DNA from: Kitasatospora indigofera
GTDB taxonomy: Bacteria; Actinomycetota; Actinomycetes; Streptomycetales; Streptomycetaceae
Direction of reading: 5' to 3'
DNA: 64,000 nt
Assembly: GCF_014655955.1 (NCBI RefSeq)
Contig: NZ_BNBO01000027.1
Location: 54,608 to 118,607, forward strand
Made by a program: the position numbers and the translations under genes. Below the pieces are notes generated by a model that was not told where the DNA came from, did not search any database, and saw nothing but the letters and a program-made list of their open reading frames with translations. Below are positions 42,816-52,961 of the stretch, piece after piece. The stretch's first letter is position 1; the number at the start of each line of letters is the position of its first letter.

Positions 42816-43082
42816 TCAGCCCTTGGCCTTCATCGCCCCGTCGGCCAGCTTGCCGATCGAGTCGGGGCCCACCGGCACTCCGCCGAGCAGGCCGGCCATG
42901 GTGAGCGCGGCACCGGAGCCGACCTGGCCCAGCGGCCCGCCGGCCTTGCTGATGTCCGGCATCGCGGACTTGCTCAGCTCGGAGGCCTGCTGCTCGTCGA
43001 CGGCGTGGGCGGAGCCGGCGGCGGCGGAGAGGGCGGCACCGGCGAGGGTGAGGGCGAGGAGGGCGCGCTTGGACGTGTTCAT
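42816..43082 (-). CDS. Small secreted protein
   Basis: The 88-residue protein has a signal peptide (MNTSKR, then ALLALTLAGAALSAAAG, cleavage near SAHA). The mature part has ASELSKSAMPDISKAGGP and Gly-rich GSGAALTMAGLLGGVPVG. It is similar in style to short secreted streptomycete proteins but not assigned. It is divergent from the XPB helicase gene, with 125 bp between. Confidence 0.7.
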   Translation of the reverse strand: MNTSKRALLALTLAGAALSAAAGSAHAVDEQQASELSKSAMPDISKAGGPLGQVGSGAALTMAGLLGGVPVGPDSIGKLADGAMKAKG

Positions 43083-43207
43083 GCGCTGCCCAACGACCCC
43101 GACGGGTCGGAGGTCACCGGCGGGGCGGGCATTCACCGGAGTGCGCGACACTGGAGGGTCTGCACCGAACCGGCCGGAGCAGCCGAACCGACGGAGGGCC
43201 TCCCCGC

Positions 43208-44845
43208 GTGAACGACGGACCGCTGATCGTCCAAAGTGACAAAACGCTTCTGCTGGAGATCGACCACCCCAAGGCCGCCGACTGCCGCCGGGTGATCGCC
43301 CCCTTCGCCGAGCTGGAGCGCGCGCCCGAGCACGTGCACACCTACCGGGTCACCCCGCTCGGCCTGTGGAACGCGCGCGCCGCCGGGCACGACGCCGAGC
43401 AGGTCGTCGACGCCCTGGTGAACTACTCCCGCTACCCGGTGCCGCACGCGCTGCTGGTGGACATCGCCGACACCATGGCCCGCTACGGGCGGCTGAAGCT
43501 CAGCAAGCACCCCACCCACGGCCTGGTGCTCACCACCACCGACCGCCCGGTGCTGGAGGAGGTGCTGCGCTCGAAGAAGATCATTCCGCTGGTGGGCGCC
43601 CGGGTCGACCCGGACACCGTGGTGGTGCACCCCTCCGAACGCGGCCAGATCAAGCAGGTGCTGCTCAAGCTCGGCTGGCCGGCCGAGGACTTCGCCGGGT
43701 ACGTGGACGGCGAGGCGCACCCGATCGAGCTGGAGCAGGACGGCTGGACGCTGCGCCCGTACCAGCAGCAGGCCGTCGAGGGCTTCTGGCACGGCGGCTC
43801 CGGCGTGGTCGTGCTGCCCTGCGGCGCCGGCAAGACGCTGGTGGGCGCGGCGGCGATGGCCGAGGCCAAGTCGACCACGCTGATCCTGGTCACCAACACC
43901 GTCTCGGCCCGCCAGTGGAAGCACGAGCTGGTCAAGCGGACCACGCTGACCGAGGACGAGATCGGCGAGTACAGCGGCACCCGCAAGGAGATCCGCCCGG
44001 TCACCATCGCCACGTACCAGGTGATGACGACCAAGCGGAAGGGCACCTACGCGCACCTGGAGCTGTTCGACGCCCGCAACTGGGGCCTGGTCGTCTACGA
44101 CGAGGTGCACCTGCTGCCCGCGCCGGTCTTCAAGTTCACCGCCGACCTCCAGGCCCGCCGCCGGCTCGGCCTGACCGCGACCCTGGTGCGCGAGGACGGC
44201 CGCGAGGGCGACGTGTTCTCGCTGATCGGCCCGAAGCGGTTCGACGCGCCGTGGAAGGAGATCGAGGCGCAGGGCTACATCGCGCCCGCCGACTGCTGCG
44301 AGGTCCGGGTCACGCTGACCGACTCCGAGCGGCTGTCCTACGCCACCGCCGAGCCGGAGGAGCGGTACCGGTTCTGCGCCACCACCGCGACCAAGCGGCG
44401 GGTGGTGGAGGCGCTGGTCAAGAAGCACGAGAAGGACCAGACGCTGATCATCGGCCAGTACATCGACCAGCTGGACGAGCTGGGCGAGGTGCTGGACGCC
44501 CCGGTCATCAAGGGCGAGACCAGCAACGCCCAGCGGGAGAAGCTCTTCGAGGCCTTCCGGACCAAGGAGATCAGCGTCCTGGTGGTCTCGAAGGTCGCCA
44601 ACTTCTCGATCGACCTGCCGGAGGCGACCGTCGCCATCCAGGTCTCCGGGACCTTCGGCTCCCGCCAGGAGGAGGCCCAGCGGCTCGGGCGCGTCCTGCG
44701 GCCGAAGGCGGACGGGCACTCGGCCCACTTCTACTCGGTGGTGGCCCGGGACACCGTGGACCAGGACTTCGCCGCCCACCGGCAGCGCTTCCTGGCCGAG
44801 CAGGGCTACGCGTACCGGATCATCGACGCGGACGACGTGCTGTAG
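43208..44845 (+). CDS. XPB-family DNA repair helicase
   Basis: The 545-residue SF2 helicase has Walker A LPCGAGKTLVG, motif II VYDEVHLLP, motif III LTATLVRED, and motif VI QRLGRVLRPKADG. The N-terminal domain before Walker A (about 180 residues) includes the damage-recognition-like LILEVDHPK-type start, here LLLEIDHPKAADCRR. XPB unwinds DNA 3' to 5' and takes part in nucleotide excision repair. GTG 43208 follows GGAGGGCC. The associated protein is encoded just upstream. Confidence 0.94.
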   Translation: MNDGPLIVQSDKTLLLEIDHPKAADCRRVIAPFAELERAPEHVHTYRVTPLGLWNARAAGHDAEQVVDALVNYSRYPVPHALLVDIADTMARYGRLKLSKHPTHGLVLTTTDRPVLEEVLRSKKIIPLVGARVDPDTVVVHPSERGQIKQVLLKLGWPAEDFAGYVDGEAHPIELEQDGWTLRPYQQQAVEGFWHGGSGVVVLPCGAGKTLVGAAAMAEAKSTTLILVTNTVSARQWKHELVKRTTLTEDEIGEYSGTRKEIRPVTIATYQVMTTKRKGTYAHLELFDARNWGLVVYDEVHLLPAPVFKFTADLQARRRLGLTATLVREDGREGDVFSLIGPKRFDAPWKEIEAQGYIAPADCCEVRVTLTDSERLSYATAEPEERYRFCATTATKRRVVEALVKKHEKDQTLIIGQYIDQLDELGEVLDAPVIKGETSNAQREKLFEAFRTKEISVLVVSKVANFSIDLPEATVAIQVSGTFGSRQEEAQRLGRVLRPKADGHSAHFYSVVARDTVDQDFAAHRQRFLAEQGYAYRIIDADDVL

Positions 44846-44893
44846 CGGACGGCCGGGCCGGCCCGCGGTGGCGCCGCCCGGGACGGGCGGGGT

Positions 44894-45106
44894 TCAGTAC
44901 CGGACGCCGTCGCGGCCGAGCAGCGTCACCCGGGCGACGGTGTCGAGCGCGATGCCGACGTTGCGCACGGCCCGCGCCAGCGGGTTGCGGCGGCGGCCGG
45001 GCCCGGCCGCGGTGGCGCCGCCGGGGGCGGTCCTGTTGCTTCTGGGTGTGCGCGCCCGGGGGGCCTTGGCCGCTGCCCGGGGCGCCGTTCCGTGAACGGT
45101 GCTCAT
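44894..45106 (-). CDS. Small basic hypothetical protein
   Basis: The 70-residue, Arg/Ala-rich protein has a C-terminal helix NPLARAVRNVGIALDTVARV. A TACCGT hexamer lies 7 bases before ATG 45106 with no Shine-Dalgarno, a leaderless pattern seen elsewhere in this window. No family. It is convergent with the helicase gene. Confidence 0.5.
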   Translation of the reverse strand: MSTVHGTAPRAAAKAPRARTPRSNRTAPGGATAAGPGRRRNPLARAVRNVGIALDTVARVTLLGRDGVRY

Positions 45107-45403
45107 GCCATCAACGGTAGGTTTTCGGACACCCCCGGCGCATCACCCGGAAGGCCCTCTCCGGCAGGACTTCGGTCGTCCTCCAGGTGTACGCGGATCT
45201 CAGGGACGACCGGGGTTCATCCGGTTAGCGCCCTGGGCCGGACGGGTCTAGGATTCTTCGTCTGCCCCCTCCCGAACCGTGGTGCCCGCCGACTCGCGCA
45301 GGCAGCCGGGGGAGGCGCCTGCCGCTTGGTAACCGGCCGGCTGTCCCCTCACGTGCGCTTGACGAGTCCGCTGCCCCCTACGGGTCAGCCGGGAAGGTCC
45401 GCT

Positions 45404-47473
45404 GTGCCCGCCACCCCCTCCACCGACCCCCTCCAGCGCGAGCGCGACCACCTCGCCTCCTCCCGCGCCGCCCTGCGCGTGATGCGCGAGGACGTCGAAT
45501 CGCTGGACACCACCGACGTGACCGGCACCTGGGTCACCGCCATCGTGCTGAACAAGCAGATCGAGGCCAGGATCGCCGCACTGGCCGACCTCGCGCACAC
45601 CCCGTTGTTCTTCGGCCGCCTGGACTACCTGCACGCGATCAGCGAGGAACTGGCCGAGGGCGCCACCGGGGAGAGCTTCTACATCGGCCGCCGGCACGTG
45701 CACGACGCGGCCGGCGACCCGATGGTGATCGACTGGCGGGCGCCCGTCTCGCAGCCCTTCTACCGGGCCAGCCGCGCCGACCCGCAGGACGTCGAGCGCC
45801 GCCGCCGCTTCGGCTACACCGGCGGCGAACTGACCGCCTACGAGGACGAGCACCTGACCGACCCGGCCGAGACCGACGCCGCCTCGGCGCTGCTGGCCGC
45901 CGAGATCGAGAAGCCGCGCGTCGGCCCGATGCGCGACATCGTCGCCACCATCCAGCCCGAGCAGGACGAGATCGTCCGGGCCGACGTCGGCGGCACCGTC
46001 TGCGTCCAGGGCGCCCCCGGCACCGGGAAGACCGCCGTCGGCCTGCACCGGGTCGCCTACCTGCTGTACGCGCACCGCGAGCGGCTGGCCCGGACCGGTA
46101 CGCTGGTGATCGGCCCCAACGACGCCTTCCTCTCCTACATCGAGCAGGTGCTCCCGGCGCTCGGCGAGCTGGCGGTGGCGCAGTCCACCGTGCAGCAGCT
46201 GGTGGCGCACGTGGAGGTGCGCGCCGAGGACGACCCGGCGGCGGCCGGGCTGAAGGGCGACGCCCGGATGGCCGAGGTGCTGCGCCGGGCCGTCCGCGCC
46301 GGGATCGCGCTGCCCACCGAGCCCTGCGTGGTGGTGCGCGGCTCGCGCCGCTGGCGGGTGCCGGTGCACGAGCTGACCGGGATCGTCGAGGAGCTGAAGG
46401 CCCGGGACATCCGGTACGGGGCGGCCCGGGAGGCGCTGCCGCAGCGGATCGCGCACGCGGTGCTGCTGAAGATGGAGCAGGGCGGCGAGGCCCCCGACGA
46501 CCGGGTGCAGGACGCCGTGGCCAGGAACGCCCAGGTCAAGGCCGTGGTGAAGGCCTGCTGGCCGCCGGTCGACCCGGCGAAGCTGGTGCACCGGCTGCTC
46601 AACGAACCGGAGTTCCTGGCCGCCTGCGCGGACGGCATCCTCGACGAGGAGGAGCAGCGCGCGGTGCTCCGGGCCAAGCCCGGCCGTTCGGTGAGGACCG
46701 CCCCCTGGACGCCGGCGGACGCCGTCCTGGTCGACGAGGCGACCGACCTGGTGCAGCGCACCGCCTCGCTCGGCCACGTCGTGCTGGACGAGGCCCAGGA
46801 CCTCTCCCCCATGCAGTACCGGGCGGTCGGGCGCCGCTGCAGCACCGGCTCGGCCACCGTCCTCGGCGACCTCGCCCAGGGCACCACCCCGTGGGCCACC
46901 GCCGACTGGGCGCAGGCCCTGCACCACCTCGGCAAGCCCGGGGCCCACGTCGAGGAGCTCACCAAGGGCTTCCGCGTCCCCGAGGAGGTGATCGCGTACG
47001 CCTCCCGGCTGCTGCCCGCGATCGCGCCGGGCCTGGCGCCGGCCACCTCGGTGCGTGACGCGCCCGGCTCGCTGACGATCGACCGGGTCGAGGATGACCT
47101 CGACGCCGCCGTGGTCGCGGCCTGCCGCGAGGCGCTCGCCCACGAGGGATCGACCGGCCTGATCGCGGCCGACGCCCGGATCCCGGCCCTGGCCGAGGCG
47201 CTGGACGCGGCCGGTCTCGGCCACCTGACCCCGGGTACCGAGACCACCTCGAAGGCGCGGCTGACGCTCGTCCCCGCCTCGCTGGCCAAGGGTCTGGAGT
47301 ACGACTACGTGGTGCTGGACGAGCCGGCCGCGGTGGTGGCCGGCGAGCCGGACGAGCGGACCGGCCTGCGGCGGCTGTACGTGGCGCTGACCCGCGCCGT
47401 CTCCGGCCTGAAGGTGCTGCACGCGCAGCCGCTGCCGGAGCAGCTGGCGGCCGTGCCGGCCCCGGTGGGCTGA
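45404..47473 (+). CDS. helD: HelD-type UvrD-like ATPase acting on RNA polymerase
   Basis: This 689-residue SF1 helicase-fold protein has Walker A GAPGTGKTAVG, motif II HVVLDEAQDLSPMQYRAVG, KGLEYDYVVLDE, and motif VI RRLYVALTRAVSGLKVL. An N-terminal helical hairpin (DVTGTWVTAIVLNKQIEARI) precedes the ATPase core, as in HelD, which enters the RNA polymerase channels and releases stalled polymerase. Some actinobacterial HelD/HelR forms give rifampicin tolerance. GTG 45404 follows AAGG. The 297 bp upstream hold no gene. They include a CAGGC...GCCTG hairpin near 45300-45325 in the leader and a TAGGAT promoter-like hexamer near 45251. I could not confirm a rifamycin-associated element. Confidence 0.9.
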   Translation: MPATPSTDPLQRERDHLASSRAALRVMREDVESLDTTDVTGTWVTAIVLNKQIEARIAALADLAHTPLFFGRLDYLHAISEELAEGATGESFYIGRRHVHDAAGDPMVIDWRAPVSQPFYRASRADPQDVERRRRFGYTGGELTAYEDEHLTDPAETDAASALLAAEIEKPRVGPMRDIVATIQPEQDEIVRADVGGTVCVQGAPGTGKTAVGLHRVAYLLYAHRERLARTGTLVIGPNDAFLSYIEQVLPALGELAVAQSTVQQLVAHVEVRAEDDPAAAGLKGDARMAEVLRRAVRAGIALPTEPCVVVRGSRRWRVPVHELTGIVEELKARDIRYGAAREALPQRIAHAVLLKMEQGGEAPDDRVQDAVARNAQVKAVVKACWPPVDPAKLVHRLLNEPEFLAACADGILDEEEQRAVLRAKPGRSVRTAPWTPADAVLVDEATDLVQRTASLGHVVLDEAQDLSPMQYRAVGRRCSTGSATVLGDLAQGTTPWATADWAQALHHLGKPGAHVEELTKGFRVPEEVIAYASRLLPAIAPGLAPATSVRDAPGSLTIDRVEDDLDAAVVAACREALAHEGSTGLIAADARIPALAEALDAAGLGHLTPGTETTSKARLTLVPASLAKGLEYDYVVLDEPAAVVAGEPDERTGLRRLYVALTRAVSGLKVLHAQPLPEQLAAVPAPVG

Positions 47474-47477
47474 CGCC

Positions 47478-47509
47478 GGAGGGGCGGCCGACGTGCCGGC
47501 CGCCCCTCC
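47478..47509 (+). terminator. Terminator hairpin of helD
   Basis: A 13-bp perfect stem (GGAGGGGCGGCCG) with a 6-nt loop starts 4 bp past the stop. Confidence 0.8.
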
Positions 47510-47555
47510 CCGGTGGCGCCGGGCCCTGCGGGCGTACGGGGGTGCGGGCGCTGTT

Positions 47556-47645
47556 TCAGGCCTCGATCGGGGCTCAGGCCTCGGTCGGGGCTCAGGCCTC
47601 GGTCGGGGCTCAGGCCTCGGTCGCGTCTCAGGCCTCGGTCGGGGC
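47556..47645. repeat. 18-bp tandem repeat, five copies, overlapping the end of cutC
   Basis: Units start at 47556, 47574, 47592, 47610 and 47628. The consensus is TCAGGCCTCGGTCGGGGC, with one to three changes in copies 1 and 4. The fifth copy contains the cutC stop codon. Because the unit is 18 bp, every copy places an in-frame TGA in cutC's frame. Confidence 0.92.
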
Positions 47646-48332
47646 CGGGGCGTCGATCAGGGCCCGCCACTCGGCGACCTTGGCCCGGTCCACCGGGGAG
47701 TCCCAGCCGCCGACCCGGACGGCGCCGCCGACGTGGAACGCGTCGAAGCCGGCCGCCCGCAGGCCGGGCACGTGCTCGGCGCGCAGGCCGCCGCCGATCA
47801 GGATCCGCTGCCGGTAGCCGGGCTCCCCGGCCCGGGCGAGTTCGGCGGTGATGACCTCCCGCCCGGCGTCGACCCCTTCGGGCGCGCCGGAGGTGAGGAA
47901 GGTGTCCAGGCCCGGCAGGGCGCCGACGGCGGCCCTGACGGCGGCCCGGTCCGCGCTGTGGTCGAGCGCGCGGTGGAAGGTCCAGCGGCAGCCGGCGACG
48001 GCCTCGGCCAGCGCCCGGGTGGCGGCCAGGTCGACGGCGCCGTCGGCGTCCAGGAAGCCGAAGACGAACTCGTCCGCCCCTTCGGCGCGCAGTTCGGCGG
48101 CGCGGGCCAGCAGCTCGTCCGGCCCGCCGGGCGCGAAGCCGTCCTGGATCCGCAGCATGACCCGCAGCGGGAGGTCCACGGCGGCGCGGATCTTGGCGAA
48201 GTCCTCCACCGAGGGGGTCAGCCCGTCGGCGGCCATGTCCGTGACCAGTTCGAGCCGGTCGGCTCCGCCGGCTTCGGCGGCCCGGGCATCCTGGGCGGTC
48301 AGCGCGATGACTTCGAAGATTGGTCTAGACAT
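47628..48332 (-). CDS. cutC: CutC family protein
   Basis: The 234-residue TIM-barrel protein has FEVIALTAQDARAAEAGGAD, RLELVTDMAADGLTPS, LPLRVMLRIQDGF, CRWTFHRALDHS, FLTSGAPEGV and ILIGGGLRAEHVPGL, matching CutC. The family was linked to copper homeostasis in E. coli, although its true reaction is still debated. ATG 48332 is followed by TCT-AGA, where AGA is a rare arginine codon here. This stretch forms a DasR-like operator core. A longer in-frame ATG at 48350 exists without clear support. The last codons (PTEA) come from a tandem repeat. Confidence 0.92.
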   Translation of the reverse strand: MSRPIFEVIALTAQDARAAEAGGADRLELVTDMAADGLTPSVEDFAKIRAAVDLPLRVMLRIQDGFAPGGPDELLARAAELRAEGADEFVFGFLDADGAVDLAATRALAEAVAGCRWTFHRALDHSADRAAVRAAVGALPGLDTFLTSGAPEGVDAGREVITAELARAGEPGYRQRILIGGGLRAEHVPGLRAAGFDAFHVGGAVRVGGWDSPVDRAKVAEWRALIDAPAPTEA

Positions 48333-48334
48333 AT
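48319..48334. promoter_or_regulatory. DasR-like operator over the cutC start codon
   Basis: The sequence contains the exact 10-base core TGGTCTAGAC and matches about 12 of 16 positions of the DasR response element. It overlaps codons 1-5 of cutC. Confidence 0.4.
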
Positions 48335-48450
48335 CGGTAGCCTGCCACATCACCCCGCCCGGCGGCGAGCCCCCACGGCCGAGGGATCGGCCACGCCACC
48401 GGCGCGGGCGCCCGGCCCCCACCGCGCACCCGCGGCCCGGCCGTCCCGGG

Positions 48451-48495
48451 GCGGGCCGGGCCGGGGCGGGCCGGGCCGGGGCGGGCCGGGCCGGG
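48451..48495. repeat. 15-bp tandem repeat, three copies
   Basis: Three exact copies of GCGGGCCGGGCCGGG lie 16 bp past the stop of the membrane-protein gene on the minus strand. Confidence 0.85.
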
Positions 48496-48511
48496 GCCGG
48501 AAAGCGTCCCC

Positions 48512-49453
48512 CTACTCCGCCGCCCGGCTCAGACCCCCCACCTCCGACGCCTTCGGCCGGGTCAGCCGCAGGACGACGACCACCCCCGCCACCACGACCA
48601 GCGCGAACGGCAGCATGATCCCGCCCGTCCCCAGGGCGTCGCCCACCGCGACGACGAAGATGCCCAGCGCCGACGGCGCCAGCGCGACCAGCAGCGCGAG
48701 CGGCAGCACCTGCCCGCGCCGGACCCCGACGTACGCCACCACGGCCACCGCCGCCGCCAGCAGCGGGAGCGGCGCGAGGACGCCGGCCGTCCCGAAGTAG
48801 GTCCGGCCCGGCAGCACGCTCTGCACCACGCCGAACAGGAATCCCGCCAGGACGAGCAGGCGCCGGCCCCAGGTCACCCGGCCCAGCAGGTCCGCCGGCG
48901 CGGACGGCACGGTGAGCCCCCAGAGCGCGGACGGCACCGAGAAGGCCGACATCCTGGCGAACAGCGACAGGTTCGGCATCTCCCGGGTGGCCGCCCAGTA
49001 CCCCAGCACCCCCACGACCGGCACCACGGTGACGGCCGGCAGCGCCAGCATCCGGGCCGGCTTCCAGCTGCCGGACAGCACGCCCAGCACCGCCACCACC
49101 GGCAGCATCGAGAGCAGGGCGAGCAGCAGCCACGTCCCGCCGCCGGCCCGGGGGTCGGGCAGCCCGTCGAAGGCCGTGATCACCAGGACGAGCCCCGCGT
49201 GGCCGGCCGCCGCGCCGACGGCGAACGGCGCGGCCATGGCCAGCGCCCGGCCGGGCAGCCCGGCCGAGGTCAGCCCGGTGCGCAGCCGCAGCCCGTAGGC
49301 CCCCAGGTCGTAGGCCTCCCGCAGGGCGCCCGCCCGCCCGGCCCCGGCGGTGGAGTCGGCGAAGACGGCGGCCAGCTCCTCGCCGCGGTCGCGGCGGTAG
49401 CCGGCCGGGTAGAGCCGCAGCGCGGCCCGCAGCGCGGTGTCGGAGATGGTCAT
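48512..49453 (-). CDS. Multi-pass membrane protein paired with a PadR regulator
   Basis: The 313-residue protein has an N-terminal soluble helix (RLYPAGYRRDRGEELAAVFAD, a feature shared with many PadR-linked streptomycete membrane proteins) and about seven hydrophobic segments (LVLVITAFDGL, WLLLALLSMLPVVAVLGVL, LLVALAPSALGIFVVAVG). ATG 49453 overlaps the PadR stop as ATGA. Function unknown, perhaps under PadR control. Confidence 0.82.
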   Translation of the reverse strand: MTISDTALRAALRLYPAGYRRDRGEELAAVFADSTAGAGRAGALREAYDLGAYGLRLRTGLTSAGLPGRALAMAAPFAVGAAAGHAGLVLVITAFDGLPDPRAGGGTWLLLALLSMLPVVAVLGVLSGSWKPARMLALPAVTVVPVVGVLGYWAATREMPNLSLFARMSAFSVPSALWGLTVPSAPADLLGRVTWGRRLLVLAGFLFGVVQSVLPGRTYFGTAGVLAPLPLLAAAVAVVAYVGVRRGQVLPLALLVALAPSALGIFVVAVGDALGTGGIMLPFALVVVAGVVVVLRLTRPKASEVGGLSRAAE

Positions 49454-49797
49454 GCGAAGGCCCCCTTGATCCTCGGACGGATGACGGTCAGCCGGCGGTC
49501 CGCCTCGGCGACCACCGCGCGCAGCCGGTCGGCCTCGGCGGCGAGCGCGGTGCGGCCGGCGTCGGCGAGCGCGTAGGTGCGGCGGGCCCGGCCGTCGACG
49601 ACCTCCTCGCTCTCGACCCTGATCAGGCCCTGCTGGAGCAGCCGGTCGAGGGCGCCGTAGAGCGTGCCGGTGCGCATCCGGACCCGGCCGCCGGAGATCG
49701 CGGCGATCTCCTGGATGAGCGCGTAGCCGTGCCTCGGGGCATCGGCGAGCGCGGTGAGCAGAAGCAGCGTCGGCTCCTGCATGGAGCGTTCTGTCAT
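49450..49797 (-). CDS. PadR family transcriptional regulator
   Basis: The 115-residue winged-helix repressor has LLLLTALADAPRHGYALIQE, ISGGRVRMRTGTLYGALDRL and GLIRVESEEVVDGRARRTY. Upstream on the minus strand is TATATATAGACGC directly before ATG 49797, an unusually AT-rich patch for this genome. It would serve as a -10 element for a leaderless mRNA and perhaps as an autoregulatory site. A start at 49782 (second Met) is possible. Confidence 0.9.
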   Translation of the reverse strand: MTERSMQEPTLLLLTALADAPRHGYALIQEIAAISGGRVRMRTGTLYGALDRLLQQGLIRVESEEVVDGRARRTYALADAGRTALAAEADRLRAVVAEADRRLTVIRPRIKGAFA

Positions 49798-49919
49798 GCG
49801 TCTATATATATCGGTGAACTGCATATGCCGTCCAGAGGAATCGACGGGCGGCCCGATCCCCGGGCACCGGCCGCCGGGGCGCCCGACGGCCCGTCCGGCC
49901 GGCGCGCCACAATGTCCCC

Positions 49920-50555
49920 ATGCCGTCGCCCGAAGCCCTCACCGACCGCTGGTCCGCCCTGCTGCGCCGCTGCGGCGCGAGCGTCGATCCGGAGCCCTAC
50001 GGGCGCGACCTGCTGAGGCGCTGGGCCGAGCCGCAGCGCAGGTACCACACCACCGAGCACCTGCGGGCCGTGCTCGACCACATCGACGCCCTCGCCGGGC
50101 ACGCCGACGACCCGGACACCGTGCGGCTGGCGGCCTGGTTCCACGACGCCGTCTACAAGCCGGACCGCTCCGAGAACGAGGAGCGCAGCGCGGCCCTCGC
50201 CGTCCGGGCGCTGACCGAGGCCGGGCTGCCCGAGCGGCAGGTGGCCGAGGTGGCCCGGCTGGTCCGGCTCACCGTCACCCACCACCCCGAGCCGGGCGAC
50301 CGGGACGGCGAGGTGCTCTGCGACGCCGACCTGGCCGTGCTCGGCGGCCCGCCCGAGGCGTACGCCGGCTACGCGGCCGCCGTCCGGGAGGAGTACGCCT
50401 TCGTGCCGGACGAGGACTTCCGGGCCGGGCGCGCCGCGATCCTGCGCGGGCTGCTCGCGCTGCCGGCGCTCTACCGGACCCCGGCCGCCCTGGAGCGCTT
50501 CGACGCGGCGGCCCGGGTGAACCTGGCGGAGGAGCTCGCGCGGCTGGAGGCCTGA
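49920..50555 (+). CDS. HD-domain phosphohydrolase
   Basis: The 211-residue protein has HD-fold metal ligands: YHTTEHL near residue 43, WFHDAVYKPDRSENEE near 73, and CDADLAVLG near 138. It belongs to a conserved family of predicted metal-dependent hydrolases with unknown substrate. A CACAAT hexamer ends 6 bases before ATG 49920 with no ribosome-binding site, so the transcript is likely leaderless. Confidence 0.88.
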   Translation: MPSPEALTDRWSALLRRCGASVDPEPYGRDLLRRWAEPQRRYHTTEHLRAVLDHIDALAGHADDPDTVRLAAWFHDAVYKPDRSENEERSAALAVRALTEAGLPERQVAEVARLVRLTVTHHPEPGDRDGEVLCDADLAVLGGPPEAYAGYAAAVREEYAFVPDEDFRAGRAAILRGLLALPALYRTPAALERFDAAARVNLAEELARLEA

Positions 50556-50598
50556 GCGGCCGGGCGCGGCAGCGGGCGGGCGCGGCCGGCCGGCCCGG

Positions 50599-50718
50599 GC
50601 ACCGCCGAGGAGGGCACGGCCGCGGAGGGCACCGCCGAGGAGGGCACGGCCGGGGAAGGAACCGCCGGGGAGGAGGCGCCCGGGGAAGGAACCGCCGGGG
50701 AGGAGGCGCCCGGGATCA
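50599..50718. repeat. 15-bp minisatellite, eight copies, ending at a stop codon
   Basis: Eight consecutive 15-bp units run from 50599 to 50718, in two alternating forms near GCACCGCCGAGGAGG and GAACCGCCGGGGAGG, with further drift. The last unit contains the stop codon of the minus-strand gene at 50716. Confidence 0.9.
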
Positions 50719-51072
50719 GCCGAGCTGCCCGACCGGCGCCACCACGGTGGCCTCCTTGCCGCAGACCCAGTGCGGGTCGGGCCCCAGCTCCGGCTCCACG
50801 CTCAGCGCGTGCGGATCGCCGTCCAGCGCGCAGGACGGGCAGAGCGGCCAGCGGCCGTAGGCCTCCAGCAGCGCGTCCTGGACGTCCTGGGCGACCAGCC
50901 CGAGCACGTACCCGGTGCCGTCCGGCCACTGCTCCAGCCACCACCGGCGGTGGGTGACGGCGTCCTCGACCAGCGAGACGACGGCGGCGTCCGCCACGTC
51001 CCGGGCGCTGAGGTCGGCGAGGATCAACGCCCTCGCGCTGTGCAGGGCTGCTTCGATTTCAGGGCTGGACAT
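50716..51072 (-). CDS. Conserved hypothetical protein with a CxxC motif
   Basis: The 118-residue soluble protein has an N-terminal helical half (ALHSARALILADLSARDVAD, RRWWLEQWPDGTGYVLG) and a C-terminal part with PLCPSCALDGD and a later HWVCGKEAT, possibly a zinc site. No function assigned. A GACAAT hexamer ends 6 bases before ATG 51072, with no ribosome-binding site, so it may be leaderless. The 3' end merges into a minisatellite. Confidence 0.75.
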   Translation of the reverse strand: MSSPEIEAALHSARALILADLSARDVADAAVVSLVEDAVTHRRWWLEQWPDGTGYVLGLVAQDVQDALLEAYGRWPLCPSCALDGDPHALSVEPELGPDPHWVCGKEATVVAPVGQLG

Positions 51073-51155
51073 CCGTCCATTGTCCCGTACCGGCCCACCG
51101 GCCCCGCCGCCCGCCGGAGCCGGACGACCGGGGCGGCGGCCGCACCGGGGAACGC

Positions 51156-51191
51156 CGCGAGGGCGACCCCCCGAAGGGGACCGCCCTCGCG
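51156..51191 (-). terminator. Terminator hairpin of groEL
   Basis: The outer stem CGCGAGGGCG/CGCCCTCGCG and an inner CCCC/GGGG pairing form a strong hairpin 28 bp past the groEL stop. Confidence 0.8.
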
Positions 51192-51218
51192 ATCAGAACC
51201 GACTGACCCTCGGAAGGA

Positions 51219-52841
<1,623 letters not shown>

Positions 52842-52961
52842 GTGAAGTGGTCCTCCGAGACGGCGGTGAATGCTCGGACCGGAAGGTGCCCGCGACGGAC
52901 GGCCCTGGTGTGCGGGGGTCCTTTCCCCTACCGCTCCCGGGGGCCTCACCGACCCGGTCCG

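Noticed and set aside
45280..45400. Rifamycin-associated element in the helD leader
   Set aside because: A GC hairpin is present, but I could not match the published element; left as a check.
50599..50718. Tandem repeat as a coding repeat of the 118-residue protein
   Set aside because: The stop codon lies in the last unit, so the array is downstream of the gene.
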